Origin: Drosophila pseudoobscura
Lineage: Eukaryota > Arthropoda > Insecta > Diptera > Drosophilidae
NCBI RefSeq assembly: GCF_009870125.1
Contig: NC_046681.1
Span: forward strand, 27,178,001 to 27,242,000
Direction: 5' to 3'
Length of the DNA: 64,000 nt
Shown: piece after piece, positions 35,401 to 47,177 of the stretch
Layout of the letters: every line of letters starts with the position of its first letter
How positions within the stretch are numbered: the first letter of the stretch is position 1
The notes under the pieces: model-generated
What the model was told of the DNA's origin: nothing
The model's database searches: none
What the model saw: only the letters and a program-made list of their open reading frames with translations
Program-made: the position numbers and the translations under genes

Positions 35401-37654
35401 TCGCAAAGCGAAAGTAAAATCGTGTAAAAACTTTTAATATTTATGTAGCTTGTTCGCTTTTCAGCAAAGTTTTCCCAGCAGAATCAGTCCAGTGGAAAAA
35501 GGGTGTAAACGCCCCCGTTATGCCCGCCCCATAATGCATTTATGCACGCCAATGCCTGTCTGAGTGCGCTTTTCCTCTTTTTTTTCGCTCACCTGCGGCA
35601 ATGACACACCCGCACCTTTACCCAAACCCACACCCACTGGCACAGGTGTCCGCTGCCTTGATTGCCAAAGTGTCAAAGGTTTTCCCTCCTCTATTTCTTT
35701 CTGCTTTTTTTGACTCGTCGAAGGCCGCGGGAAATGCGTTTATCCAAAACGGGAAATGTCACCAAATGGCTGGCAAATGGAAAAAACTAACAAAAAAACA
35801 AGAAAAAAGGAAGGAAGGCAGTTTTGGGGGCCGAAGGTTTTAATACCCTTGCAAATTTATTTTTTAAATGATACGGTCATCTGGATTTTGTGCAAAGTTG
35901 TCTTTTAAAGTGAATGACTAGCTCTTATAGAAAGAGAGAGAGGCTCGTCTGTTCATGGCTAATGGGAAAGCAGTTTCTTCCTTCTTTCTTTCAATTGCAA
36001 AACTCTGCTCAGTGTCATGAGAACCACTTCCAGGGTATACATAGAACAACGGAAAATTGAGAAAATCAAGGTTGGGCCGTGTGCCAAATCGCCTGAAAGT
36101 GCACAACAACAGCTTCGAGGGCCGGGCAGGACAATGGCAAAAGGCGCACAACTTAATGTCAACAGCAGCGTGCCCTGCTCAACTTAATGATACTCATCAT
36201 TATCTGTGGGAGAGAGGTGATGGTGGGGTGGAGATGGCGACTTCTTATCTTTGATTGTGTGTGCCACTCACACACATTCATTAAGGCACGCGCACGCACA
36301 CGACACCATGCTTCATGCCACACACAAAGCTACTACAGGAAGATTACGTATACGTTTGCTGACTGGCTGACTGGCTGTCCTCAAGTGTTTGTGTCGCTGC
36401 GTGTCTTAATGTGGCAAACGTCTTGGTGTTGGTTTCGGTTCGTTTCGGACTCAGTGCCTTGGCTCAATGCTAAGTGACGAAAATATATCGCAATGAACGG
36501 CAACAGCCTTCACATTTTCCACGCCGTGTACACCAGCTGGAGTGTATCTGTGAGCTCGTGTATCTGAGTGTGTGTGTGCACTTAAATCTGTTCTTGTTTC
36601 AAGTATGCACGGAGCACATTTTAGCAACGTCTTCGGGTTTATTTTAAGTGACGCTTACACGGCCCGACATCCTTGCTGGGCGTGCCCCATGGTACGTACA
36701 AATATCCCCCTTTTTAGAGCCCAACTTGTTGCTTTAGTTTGTGCTCAACTTTGCTCTCAATGAATTTCATAGTTTCGCCCTCGCCTTCGACATTTCGCCC
36801 AACGCCTGTCTGAAATTTTCTGCGTGCTTGTCCTTGCTTATATAAAATCAGGATTCCTCTTCTATTTTCTCTTGTTGCCTGTTGCTGTATAGCTGGATAG
36901 CAGCCTTTCCTGGTCTTGGTCTTGGCCCTTATTCAGTTGTTTGCAGTCGAGTGGGCCTCTAAATATTTAACAAGCGCAATTATTGAGTTCGCTATCCCAG
37001 CGCTAAGTTTCGTATTAATTCTGAAAATGTCTAATATTATGCAAAATTCTCTTTCTGTTGAAAACTTTTTGTTGCAATTCTACGTAAATGGTCGCCTCGC
37101 TTAAACACCCAGCGGACATTAGTTGTCGCAAAAGACGAGACGAGTTCTCGGCATTTCCAAGCAAATGTAAGGAAACTCCTGCCAAGAATGCAACGAGAAA
37201 AAGTGTACTTTCTTTTCAGTTCTTGATCAAAATTAAATTGTAACTTTGTGAATATATTTGGAAATGGCGAAAGTATGTAAACTAAAAGTAAAGTGAGAAT
37301 TTAACGATATAAACGAGTGTAAGATGTACACTCCAATAGCGTTGTTCCGCTACAATTCGGGCCAGATATAAAAATCTTATGGGAAAATCTGTGTGAGCGA
37401 GAGGTATTAATGCTCTTGTATTTTTTTTATCGAGTTAGTGGCTGCACATTCCCTTAATTCAATTACTTATACATATAAGATTGCATGTCATGATCAGCTT
37501 AGCAAAGTCCGCAATTCCTCTTTCAGGGCGGACCCTTCTTGCCCACGCAAACTCCAAAATGTGTTGCTTGATGATAATTATTCAATAAAAACGGTTAAAG
37601 TTGTGTATACATGTTTATTCGCTTATTACAGGTGACTACGATTGGGCGCTTTTC
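32475..37654. other. Non-coding intronic stretch between the two Skp1-like copies
   Basis: 5.2 kb of AT-rich intronic DNA with scattered simple repeats and one copy of the TACCCTTGCA motif at 35843. No supported gene. Confidence 0.55.
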
Positions 37655-38083
37655 CTACTCGGCTGCTTTATCCCACATTTTAGGTTTGTTTAAAATTCTG
37701 CGAATCTGTTTAGTAGTTTTAGCCCTAAGCATATTAGCAACTTTCATCCAACATGTTTTGTACAGTGGCTCGATGTTCAAATAATGGCTCCCTATCATTA
37801 ATTTGGACAGGGTTTCTTGGTTCAATTTCAAAAATTCCTTATCCCACTCTGGGATGGTAAATGGCTTAGCAGTCACCACTTTCTCCATATCCTCGTCTTT
37901 GTGGTGCTCGGCCCAGGTCAGCACCATTTCCAGAATAGTCGAATCCACCTTGGGGAGCAGACAAATCTCATCGGCGCCAAGATTCTTTAGCATAGGGTCA
38001 ACCGTTTTCATGGTCTTGGCGATATTAATGTCCGTACAGAAGATTTTTCCGTCCGAAGATTGCAGTTTTACGATAGTCGACAT
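37655..38083 (-). CDS. Skp1-like single-exon gene (C-terminally shortened)
   Basis: An intact 142-residue ORF. The N-terminal BTB/POZ-like Skp1 fold is clear: VKLQSSDGKIFCTD, then STILEMVLTWAEHHKDED, then PEWDKEFLKLNQETLSKL and LNIEPLYKTCWMKVANML. These match the cullin-binding half and the helix-5/6 region of Skp1, the SCF ubiquitin-ligase adaptor. The usual C-terminal helices that grip the F-box (ending NEWCEEK in SkpA) are replaced by a short KPKMWDKAAE end, so F-box binding may be altered. There is no intron. D. melanogaster has several such SkpA-derived copies with testis-biased use; this looks like an independent or related member. Whether it is expressed is not shown. The central part of its coding strand is nearly identical to the broken copy at 32.2-32.5 kb. 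Confidence 0.85.
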   Translation of the reverse strand: MSTIVKLQSSDGKIFCTDINIAKTMKTVDPMLKNLGADEICLLPKVDSTILEMVLTWAEHHKDEDMEKVVTAKPFTIPEWDKEFLKLNQETLSKLMIGSHYLNIEPLYKTCWMKVANMLRAKTTKQIRRILNKPKMWDKAAE

Positions 38084-41000
38084 ATTTCGTTATTAGTTTT
38101 CTGAAAAAAACTCAAAATGCAATGCCAATTAGCACAAAATTCAACAAAAACGCGCAACACATATGCATATTTTTCGCCTCCCACAGACACATGCACAGAA
38201 AAACACGTGCTGCATATGCCCGATTGAAAAAAGGTAGAAATATGTGCGAACGTATGTATGCAGAAGAGTCTTCAATTGCAGACTTTGGAATATGTTAATA
38301 CATTGTACTTTATGTTATATTTGCATGTAATAATGCAATTTTCACTTACTTTTTACGTTTTTTTAGTTGAATTCCGACGGCGCCAAAAGATGGCAGAAAC
38401 TTTGCAAGAGAAGGCCTGTTCGATTCGTGCTTAATCGATGGTGACTATCGATGATTTAACCTACCATCGACCTATTCAATAAGGGTATTCCTTGTTATTG
38501 CACTCTATGACGTTGCCAGATATTTTATTCGAAAGCATATGTGAGCAAGATTAAGTATTTCTGCCTGCAAACTGTGTATAAATCGCGGTCTATTGAGGGT
38601 ATTTTTTTGTTGTTGCTCAAGCAAGTGCATCAAGCATTCGTACACGTATATAAAAGCACATGAATCATGCTGTGATATTTTCGCAAATCAGATCTTTCGG
38701 TGACTCCCAGACATGCCTTATTTCCGATCGCTTTATTAGCCACATTGCTTCCAACAGCTGATCGACGGAATCACTTTTGAAATATTGCCTAAAAAATATA
38801 CAAAATCGTATTATTTTATATTCTGCCTGACGTCTGGTAGATGCCATCAAATATACATATGTACATACATTATGAAAAATCTTCAAAGGGTGAACATTTT
38901 TAAAGGAATTCATGGTCTAAAAAAAACTAAAGAATTTTGCAGGTATATTTATATATATCGAAAGATTTTTTATGCCGATCAATAAATAAACAAACGCAAA
39001 GACAAGGCCCACGTTTCGAACAGACTTCCAAGTATACACACGTATTACGTTCATATAATAAGTCATATATGTATGTACATACCCATAGGAATATGTATCC
39101 AATTAACACGCCATTGACTGATTAATGGATATGCCCAATATACTCAAAGCACACATCCGTGGATACGGGTACAGCCAAGTGCTTTCACACCTGCTTCAAC
39201 ACCGACTGTTCAATATTTGCCGATGATATTTTGAATAGTCGCCATTCGATTTTATGAGATTCAATAGCGATTGAACATAGTTTACCCCACCAAAGTGAAT
39301 CCCTATCAAAGTGGCTCGACCCCTGATTGACCCCTGAACCCAGAGAATCCTGCCCCGTAACCAGCGACATCAATTTTCACCCGTAGTGTCAATCAGTCCA
39401 GTGCTCTCCATCTCCATCCATCCAGTTTAGCGTCCGCGCGTAACCTCAAACAAACACGTCAAGCCAATCGACCCTGCCTCCTACAACAGCCACTTTTGCC
39501 TTCCAATTTCTCCTCCCACGCCCACTCTTTCCCCCCACTTTCGCTTCGCACACTTTGTCTCCCCCGCCCTGGAAAGCCCTGCTGTCAGCGAGGTTTGGGG
39601 CAGTGATTCTGTTTGCTGTGAGGTAACTTTTGCCCAGGGGTCGGTTGCCAGGGCCTGGTTTTGCCAATAGCTGCAAAAGTGTACCGCAACCTGCCAGGGT
39701 ATTTGCTGGGCATAAGGGCCTAAGGGGCAGCCGAATTAAGAAGTAGCCTATGGGCGAAGGGCAGCTAGAGTGTGATGGGTATTGCTGTATATGTAAGGGG
39801 TGAACAATCAGCGTGCAACTCTAGTATAGATCAAGGTATTACTCAGGTATTTCCATAGTCGAGTACCTAAATAAAAGTCGATTCGCATTCTTTTTTAGTG
39901 GCTGCCATTACCACGCACCAGCAACGTGCCAATTAATCATATTAATTTGTTGCCATTCGCTGGTAAGTTTCGGTATCGATTTTCGGGTTGCCCAATCTTT
40001 TATGGGTTTGGGATCAGGTGGTGGCCCCTGGCATTGTGCACCCACAAAATTTATGCAAATTTATGCTGGCTAGAGCTGGACACGGCCTTGTGGCCTTGGG
40101 GCTGGGGGCACAAAAAGGGCCCTGGATTGGGACCCGTAGCCCGTGGCCTGTGGCTCGTGTCCCGCAGTCGACAAAAGCAAACATAATTTCAACTATTTTA
40201 TGGCCAGCTCGACAAAAATTATGTTAAGCGGCACTGGGGGTGTGGGGGCATTGGAGTAACCAAGCCAAATCGACAGTAAAAGCAACGGCAACAAGAATGG
40301 TAACAACATCATCATCATGGCCAGAAACAACAAGCACAATGAAAGCGGTTAAAAAAATCTAATTAGCTGCTTCAATGGCGAATTTTAATTAAATAAGTTT
40401 GTGCAACTGCCGTTCTCCTTGCTGCTGATGTTGATGCTGCAGAGTTAATTAAAAAAAATAAATGTTGACACTTGCACACACATGCACATACCTACGCGAC
40501 TGAGTGCACGTGTGAGTGTAAGGAAGTAAGTGAAGGATAAAATTGTGAAAACACCCTGGGGTGTTAAACAAGCTCCAAAATGTGTGTGTCCTTTGAGCGG
40601 CTAAAGCTGGAATTGATTGATGGATCCATAAATATAATCATATTCAATCCTCAGGATACATTTAAGTGTAAACTACACATCATATCTTATCTGTTGTTAT
40701 GGCAACCTTGATTAGGTTCCAAATCGTTGGCCAAGTTGTTAATCAACATTTATTGTCACAGTTAATCAAGCAAAAGCCCTATAAAACCTTCCCATCACTA
40801 TGAGTGTGTGTCCTTAAGTGTGGTATATAAATAGCCTACCATAAATCTCGGTTCGGTTCGGTTCGGTTCGATTCGATAAAAATTTTCCTGGTACTAGGGT
40901 GGATTTTGTGTGCTCTAGTAAGTGTGGGTGAAAAAAGCAGGGCACTTTAGTTGCCACGTGGAAAAATATTAATTTATATAAATTTAATTCAAGAAATTTG

Positions 41001-44000
41001 TTCTTTTTAATGACATTAAATTATGGCAAACACAATTAATTGCAATTTTCATCAATTAAATGTATAAGTTTAACCATTTAAGGTTTATTAAAGTTAAATT
41101 TAAGGTTTCTGATTGTTTATTTATACAATTAATAAAACAATTAAATGATAATCATATTATCGTATTACTCCCCTCATGCCTATGAACCATACTAGTTTTC
41201 ATCATCCTTAAATGATTTCGAACTTGCAAACATCCTTAAACTTTTCGCACTTCAAAGGTCCTGGCAGCCTGGAAGCCGCTTTAAAGTTTAAGCCCATATA
41301 TTTACATATGGAATGACAAACCGGAACTAACTAACTAGCGGCTTGCTCTTAACTTCATTTGCGTAGTTCCCCATGCAAAGAGGAGCTTTGTGGATATTTC
41401 CTAGGGTCCTCGCTCATCCGCATTTCGTTGTCACGCTCTGTGGGTCCTGCCTCTCGCCTCGAACCGAACCGAACCAAACCGAACCCAACCTCGAACGTTG
41501 TGGATGTGGAAAGCTACTTGTGTTGCGTTTCCCTTAAACGAATTAAGTAGAGCTTATGCTGGGTCCCAGCAGCACGAGCACTACGAGCAGTAACTACTTA
41601 ACTGCTGCCAAGCAAAAAGCAAAAAAAGTTGGCAAGCAGCCATTAACTTGGGGGATTTTATGTGAGCTTTTTGTGTGAGTTTTGCATGATTTCTGCTCCT
41701 GTTCCAAGATGATTCCCAGTCTGTTCTCCTATCCCTCTTTGGTCCTGTGCTACTCTTGCTCACTTATTAATGAGTACAGTCCCACATACCATGCCCAGAC
41801 ACTCACACAGAGGCAAACAAAGGCAGATTTTACTTCCACTTTCACTTCCACTTCTTTTTCCCATTCCAAAGAGTACTCTCAACATTTGCACATTGCGCCA
41901 TTTGATGCTCCACGTGGAGCTGCGACGCCTACGCAGTTATCTGAGCGCCTGGCTGCCAATTTCGTGTGATTCCCACATACAAACATCAGCCACACACAGG
42001 ATACACAAACACAAACGCACAGAAGCCGAGCCATGCACGCACACGAACAGAACACACGACCATGCACAAACAGAGGCCCAGGGAAAGGACGACACGAGAG
42101 AGAAAAAACTTTTTGCGGCTGAAATTAAAAAAACAAACCAGAAAGGAAGGTCGAATCTTTGCAGGACGAATCTTTTGATACCCTATCAGATAGATTGAGA
42201 CTGGTATACCGATCAAATGCAGGATCTTAATTCAATCATTCGTGTGGTAGATACAAATATGATATCATTATAATTATTAAATCACTACTTCTGAAAATTC
42301 AGAAAATGGCAAAAGCCTATGATGTTTGTTCCAAACCACTGCTCAAAATCACCAAGCCCTCTGCAAGCAAAGGTCATAAGAAGCGCCAAGGGTAAAGCGA
42401 ATCTCTCGCTTTTTATTTGGTTTCAGTCCAGGACCAGCCTCCTTTTTCCCTCGCATTTTCCACTGAAATTTTCAAATGTGCAACTGTTGAGTATTTATTA
42501 GTGTGCGCCCTATAAGCCTGAATAGCACTGTGTGTGTGGGGGAAGGGGGATTGTGGTGAGCTGGGTTCCATCTGGTGGCGGATCTCCGACTCGTGTGGCG
42601 CCCTGGGGGATTCACGCTTGCATACAATTATAGCCGAATGTATTCAAGTGCGCCATGAAAAGTTTTGGGGCCAAACTAATCAAGAACCTATAAATAGTAT
42701 TTCCCTGGTTATCATTCATTGAGGTGTTTTCTCTGGTATTTCTGATATAAAATGGAATCATATAAATGGAACTTGTTCTCCATCAGTAGAGGGCAATGTA
42801 TTTTCCGCTTTATGTGTTCCATAAATTGGCGAGCAAATCAAATATTCAGAAGGGGAATGGTTTTCATCTGTTTCATCTTTGAATGGATGGATATGGAATA
42901 ATGAAAGATTCATTTGATGTTTGTAGAGATAATGAATACTATGAAATGACAATTTTTTGAAAGGACCATTCACCATGACTAGAGTAGAGTAATCATCATT
43001 ATATATGCTTAAACACTAACTGTAGTACTTACTGCTCGTATATACATTTCAATCATCAACTTGTGCTCTTTCTGAAGTATCGCAACTTCAATTAATTTGC
43101 TTCTGTGACAACAATTTGGAATGGTTAGCTTAATACAGACATTATACTGAGTACAAACAACAATATTTGTCTGACATCCATGCGGTTTTTGTTAATATAG
43201 TATTTGCTTTGTTTGTTTCGGTTCCTCTTCTTCGACTAATGGCAAAAATGACAAACGACTGGCTGACAGAATCAATTTCAGTCAGCTTTTGGCATAGGAA
43301 AATAACATTTATTGACACATTTGGCTTTCTTTGGGATAATATTTCATATTTTCAAATATGAGTTGTCATTAGCTATATGAATTGATGCTCTAGCGATCGC
43401 TTCTACTTATGTACATATCTTCGATGTGATATTGGTTTCTGAAAAACCATTCTTTATCAATTCTGTATGACTTTACGGTGTTCCAATCTTAACTTATTTC
43501 CTTATAAGCAAGCTATCATTATTATTCTTATAAAATATTCTTAAATCGTTCGTACCACATAGTCCGAATTTACTGTACTGGCATTTAAAGTTATCCAAAG
43601 ACCTGTTCAGTGAACCATTCGATTTTCTATTGCAATAACGTGTTGGGTGCGATCTACTCGTGACTACACTTTTCTGCAAACCCGTTTCAATGTTGCACTT
43701 AAATAATAGCAACGAAGCGGGTTTCTACCTTCATCTAATCTCTTTCAAATGCGATTTCCACAACGCCTTATGTCAGTACCAAAAGCAACAAATACAAATA
43801 CTAATTGAAAGAGATAACCTGAACAGTACTTTGGAAAGAGAGGGAGAGAGAAAGATAGAGTGAGAGAGAACAGTACGGAATGCAGTGACGTAGCGTCGAG
43901 CGCATTATTTAGTGGGGTATTATTTTTAGGCACGCGAATAGCAACAACAAGCATTCATCGAGCACTGGATTGGGGCTTTAGGTTTGTGTGGCAGGCATCG

Positions 44001-44011
44001 TGACTTATGTG
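38084..44011. other. Non-coding intronic stretch
   Basis: 5.9 kb without a supported gene. Includes the GGTTC repeat (40848-40875), a CCGAA-type repeat near 41,460-41,490 and a TACCCT motif at 42,179. The remainder is AT-rich. Confidence 0.55.
40848..40875 (+). repeat. GGTTC pentanucleotide microsatellite
   Basis: Four TCGGT/GGTTC-phase units ending in ATTCG. The complementary sense AACCG recurs imperfectly at about 41,460-41,490. Confidence 0.8.
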
Positions 44012-44083
44012 GACTCCGTGGCGCAACGGTAGCGCGTCTGACTCCAGATCAGAAGGTTGCGTGTTCAAATCACGTCGGGGTCA
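44012..44083 (+). tRNA. tRNA:Trp-CCA: tRNA-Trp (anticodon CCA)
   Basis: A 72-nt cloverleaf. The acceptor stem GACTCCG pairs with CGGGGTC (one G-U). The A-box region TGGCGCAACGG and B-box GTTCAAATC are present. The anticodon stem TCTGA/TCAGA encloses loop CTCCAGA with CCA at 44044-44046. A Pol III terminator of six T lies at 44099-44104. There is no tRNA intron and no encoded CCA end, as expected for a nuclear gene. Confidence 0.96.
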
Positions 44084-47030
44084 ACTTTGGAAGCATTATT
44101 TTTTGGCTTTTCTTTTATTTTTGTTTGTTTTTCTTTTGCGCTTATCTTTATTATTTTGAATTGGGATTAATTACGGGGAAGTAGCATAATTAGCTATTTT
44201 TAGGGGTCATTGCTTTTCTCATGGCATACTTGACGAAATCATAAAAAACGTAGGGTTAACTTTTACGATTACGTTCTTGTGAATTCATATCAATTTTGGG
44301 ATATTTTGGGAACTGTACTGTAAGTATTCCAAGGAAAAATAACAAATGTATGTAATTGAAGTCTTTGAATATTCCTTGAAGAAGCTTCTTTTGGGTCTCT
44401 GAAATGGAAATACATAGATATAGTATGTACATATGTCCAACCCATTCAAATCAATTAATTCATATATAAATCAAATCAATATCACTAATTACAGATTCCA
44501 TTTACACATGACCTATCTGCTCTACGTTTCCGACTCATCTGTGAGACCCACTCGTATGAATGAAGAGGACCCTTTCAATTTGTTTTGTGACTCTGAATCT
44601 TTTCAAATCAGAGTTAAATGACGCTTTTTGCTGTGGACAGGGCCGAATGGGGTGGTGGGGAAGGGGAGGATGGGCCCTTGCTTAGAGTCATTTTGTCAAT
44701 TAACTAGCAAAAAGCCAAAGAGCGAGAATCACTTAAAGTATTCAATTACAAAATGTAAAACAAGGCAAAAAGAAGAGACGGATAGAATAGAAATGTGTAT
44801 GGAATGGGAAATGGAAAAACGGGAGCAACAAAAACCAACAAAGCGAATGGCTAAGTGAAATGAAATGAAATAAAATTGCGGGACAAAAAGAAAGAAAACA
44901 CCGTGCCAGCTGACGCCAGCAACAAAAACAACAACGACAAGGACAGGGACAGACGACGACGACAACGACGACAGAGGTCGGAAATAGCGTGAAACAAGAA
45001 GGAAACACTGATATGGGGATCGAAGACTTTGATACCCTGATCCTCACTCTGCGGAAAGGGAAAATTCACTGGAAGTGAACATTGGAAAACAAATACTTAA
45101 GAGTTTGGAAAACAAATGCAGAGGCATCTATTGACTCGTTTGCTTATCAAAATCATCATGCCCTCTGCCAGGGTATAAGAAGTGCAGCACGAACAGCTGA
45201 CAACAGGTGGCCCTGGCAGCACTGTCGCTCTTCCTTTCTCTACCTCTACCTCTTCCACTCCCCCTTTCGGTTCTTTCGCTCTTCCTCTCCCACTCTTCCC
45301 TGTTCCAGGCATATGTTCCAGTGGCTGTCAGCGTCCGCTAGCTGGCGTCTGTTGGTATTCTGCTCCTGCAATGTATTTTGCCTCTCTTTTTGTATTCCCT
45401 CTCATACCTTTCCCCCCTCTCTCTGTCTCTGTCTATATACATATATATAGAGGTGTCTCCTTCTGGCCTTAGAATAAATATACAGTGTGCGCCACCCAGC
45501 CACCATTCCGCTCCGCCTCCCGCAGCCTTGCTCTACAAATAATTGTTTTTTCGGCGAGTCAGCCGCGAAGCACGGTGCACGTTTTTTCATTCCTTTCTGT
45601 TGCAAATAAAGCCCGAGTTGTTGCCGCAGTTTAAACTTTTTTCGTCGTGATTTCAGCAGTTGCGGAAGAAGCAGCACAACAGCATCTGTGCCATGAGCAA
45701 ACAGGTCTCGTGAATAGATTACAATGGGAGAAACTGGCAATCTAACGAACAAATACACAAATCCCAAGGTCGTGCGTTCTCTCTAACAAAGAAGAGATCC
45801 AATGCTTGGCAGGCCAATATCCTGGATACCCGCACTTAGATATTAACTAGACATGGCTGTAGTTGTAGTTGAAACGCTTAGCATCAAAGAAAGAACCGTT
45901 TGGGGTATGGAAATGTGTTCCGAAGAAATATGACTTCGGCACCCACTGTGCAGACAGGAAGAGGCAGTTGTTAACTCTGATTTAATGGCAATGTTGCAGC
46001 GAGTGGCTGCAGCAGCGAACTACCTGAAGCGGTGTGCTCGACCATAGTTACCTGTCCTGCCGTAACTTCCATTCGGTGCGCCATCCTTCTCCACTATCTA
46101 CCATCCCATTCAAGCCGAAACCAGCCCCTCTGCAACCCTTTGGCTATAGCTCGCTGTGTCTGTCGCTCCGGCGGAACAGAAGTGGCTACGTGCTGTGTTT
46201 GCGGCTCTCAAGATCCGGATGCCTGCTGGCTGCTCGGATGCTGCTCCTGCATCTACGTGCTGCGGTCCTTGTTGTGGGCTTTTAATGGGTTAATGGAGGC
46301 AGCTGCTGCCCTTGCAACTGTTGCAAGCTGCAAGCTCGGTGGCAAGAGCCATTGGCATTATGATAAATACACATTTGGGCAGCAGCATCAGCTCCAGCCT
46401 CAGCTCCAGCTCCAGCTTGGGCGAATGGATTTTTAAATTACTTGTCGGGGGCTCTTTGGTTCCACCAAATTAAAGTTTTAGATGGGAAAATAGGGTCTGG
46501 TCCCTTCTGGCTATTGAATCAAAGCACATTTCCGTTTCCGGACAGCAATTTGCTCAATTGTGGGCAAAAGTTTGCAGTCGTTTGCATAAAATGCTCGTAA
46601 GTTGTAAGTTGCAAGTTGTCAGTGTCACAGGCGGAGGAGGCGGGCCAGGAGGACAAGGACCAGCAGCTGTAGTAGGACAAAAAAAGTTGCAAGACCACAG
46701 AAAATGTAAGGTGTCTGATGCAGATGCAGACAATGTGCAATCTGTGTGCCAGGTACAGGCACATGTCACCAGCACACTGCCACTTCCATGCATACAGACC
46801 CAAGGCGGCATGTCAACGGCAGTTGCATGAGGAAGAGCAAGAGCAACAATGGGGAAAGACCATGGGAGTGAAAAAACTGTGAATGCAGCCCGCCCTCGCT
46901 AAACAATGGGTGTGTACGGAGGGCGGTACGTGCTACCCCTGCTGGGCGGGGGCGTGGCAGCACGGAACTTTAATGGTGTCAGTGTAATTGTTAACTCAAG
47001 CGACGTTTATTTCCTGCGTGTCTGCCTCTG
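44084..47030. other. Non-coding intronic stretch with relic repeat
   Basis: 2.9 kb without a supported gene. Between 45,031 and 45,180 a GATACCCTGA and a later CCCTCTGCCAGGGTATAAG look like a decayed inverted or paired repeat remnant. Confidence 0.5.
47023..47030. repeat. Target-site duplication, 3' side of the LINE
   Basis: TGCCTCTG directly abuts the poly(T) (minus-strand poly(A)). The same 8 bp recur at the other end of the element at 52157-52164. Confidence 0.8.
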
Positions 47031-47177
47031 TTTTTTTTTTTTTTTTATATTCATATACTTATTTATTTGCTCTATAATATTTACAATTTATATTTGTCGG
47101 ACAAGAGTGTGTTGGGACTAGGGGCCCCGCGGACTGCGGTACTGCCGCAAAGCATTGCTTCGCAGTGGCGTGGACTC

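Noticed and set aside
43167..43361. 64-codon hydrophobic ORF
   Set aside because: Looks like a chance translation of T-rich sequence; no family resemblance.
47031..47046. LTR or DNA-transposon interpretation of the 5-kb element
   Set aside because: No terminal repeats; poly(A) tail, APE domain and TSD show a non-LTR element.
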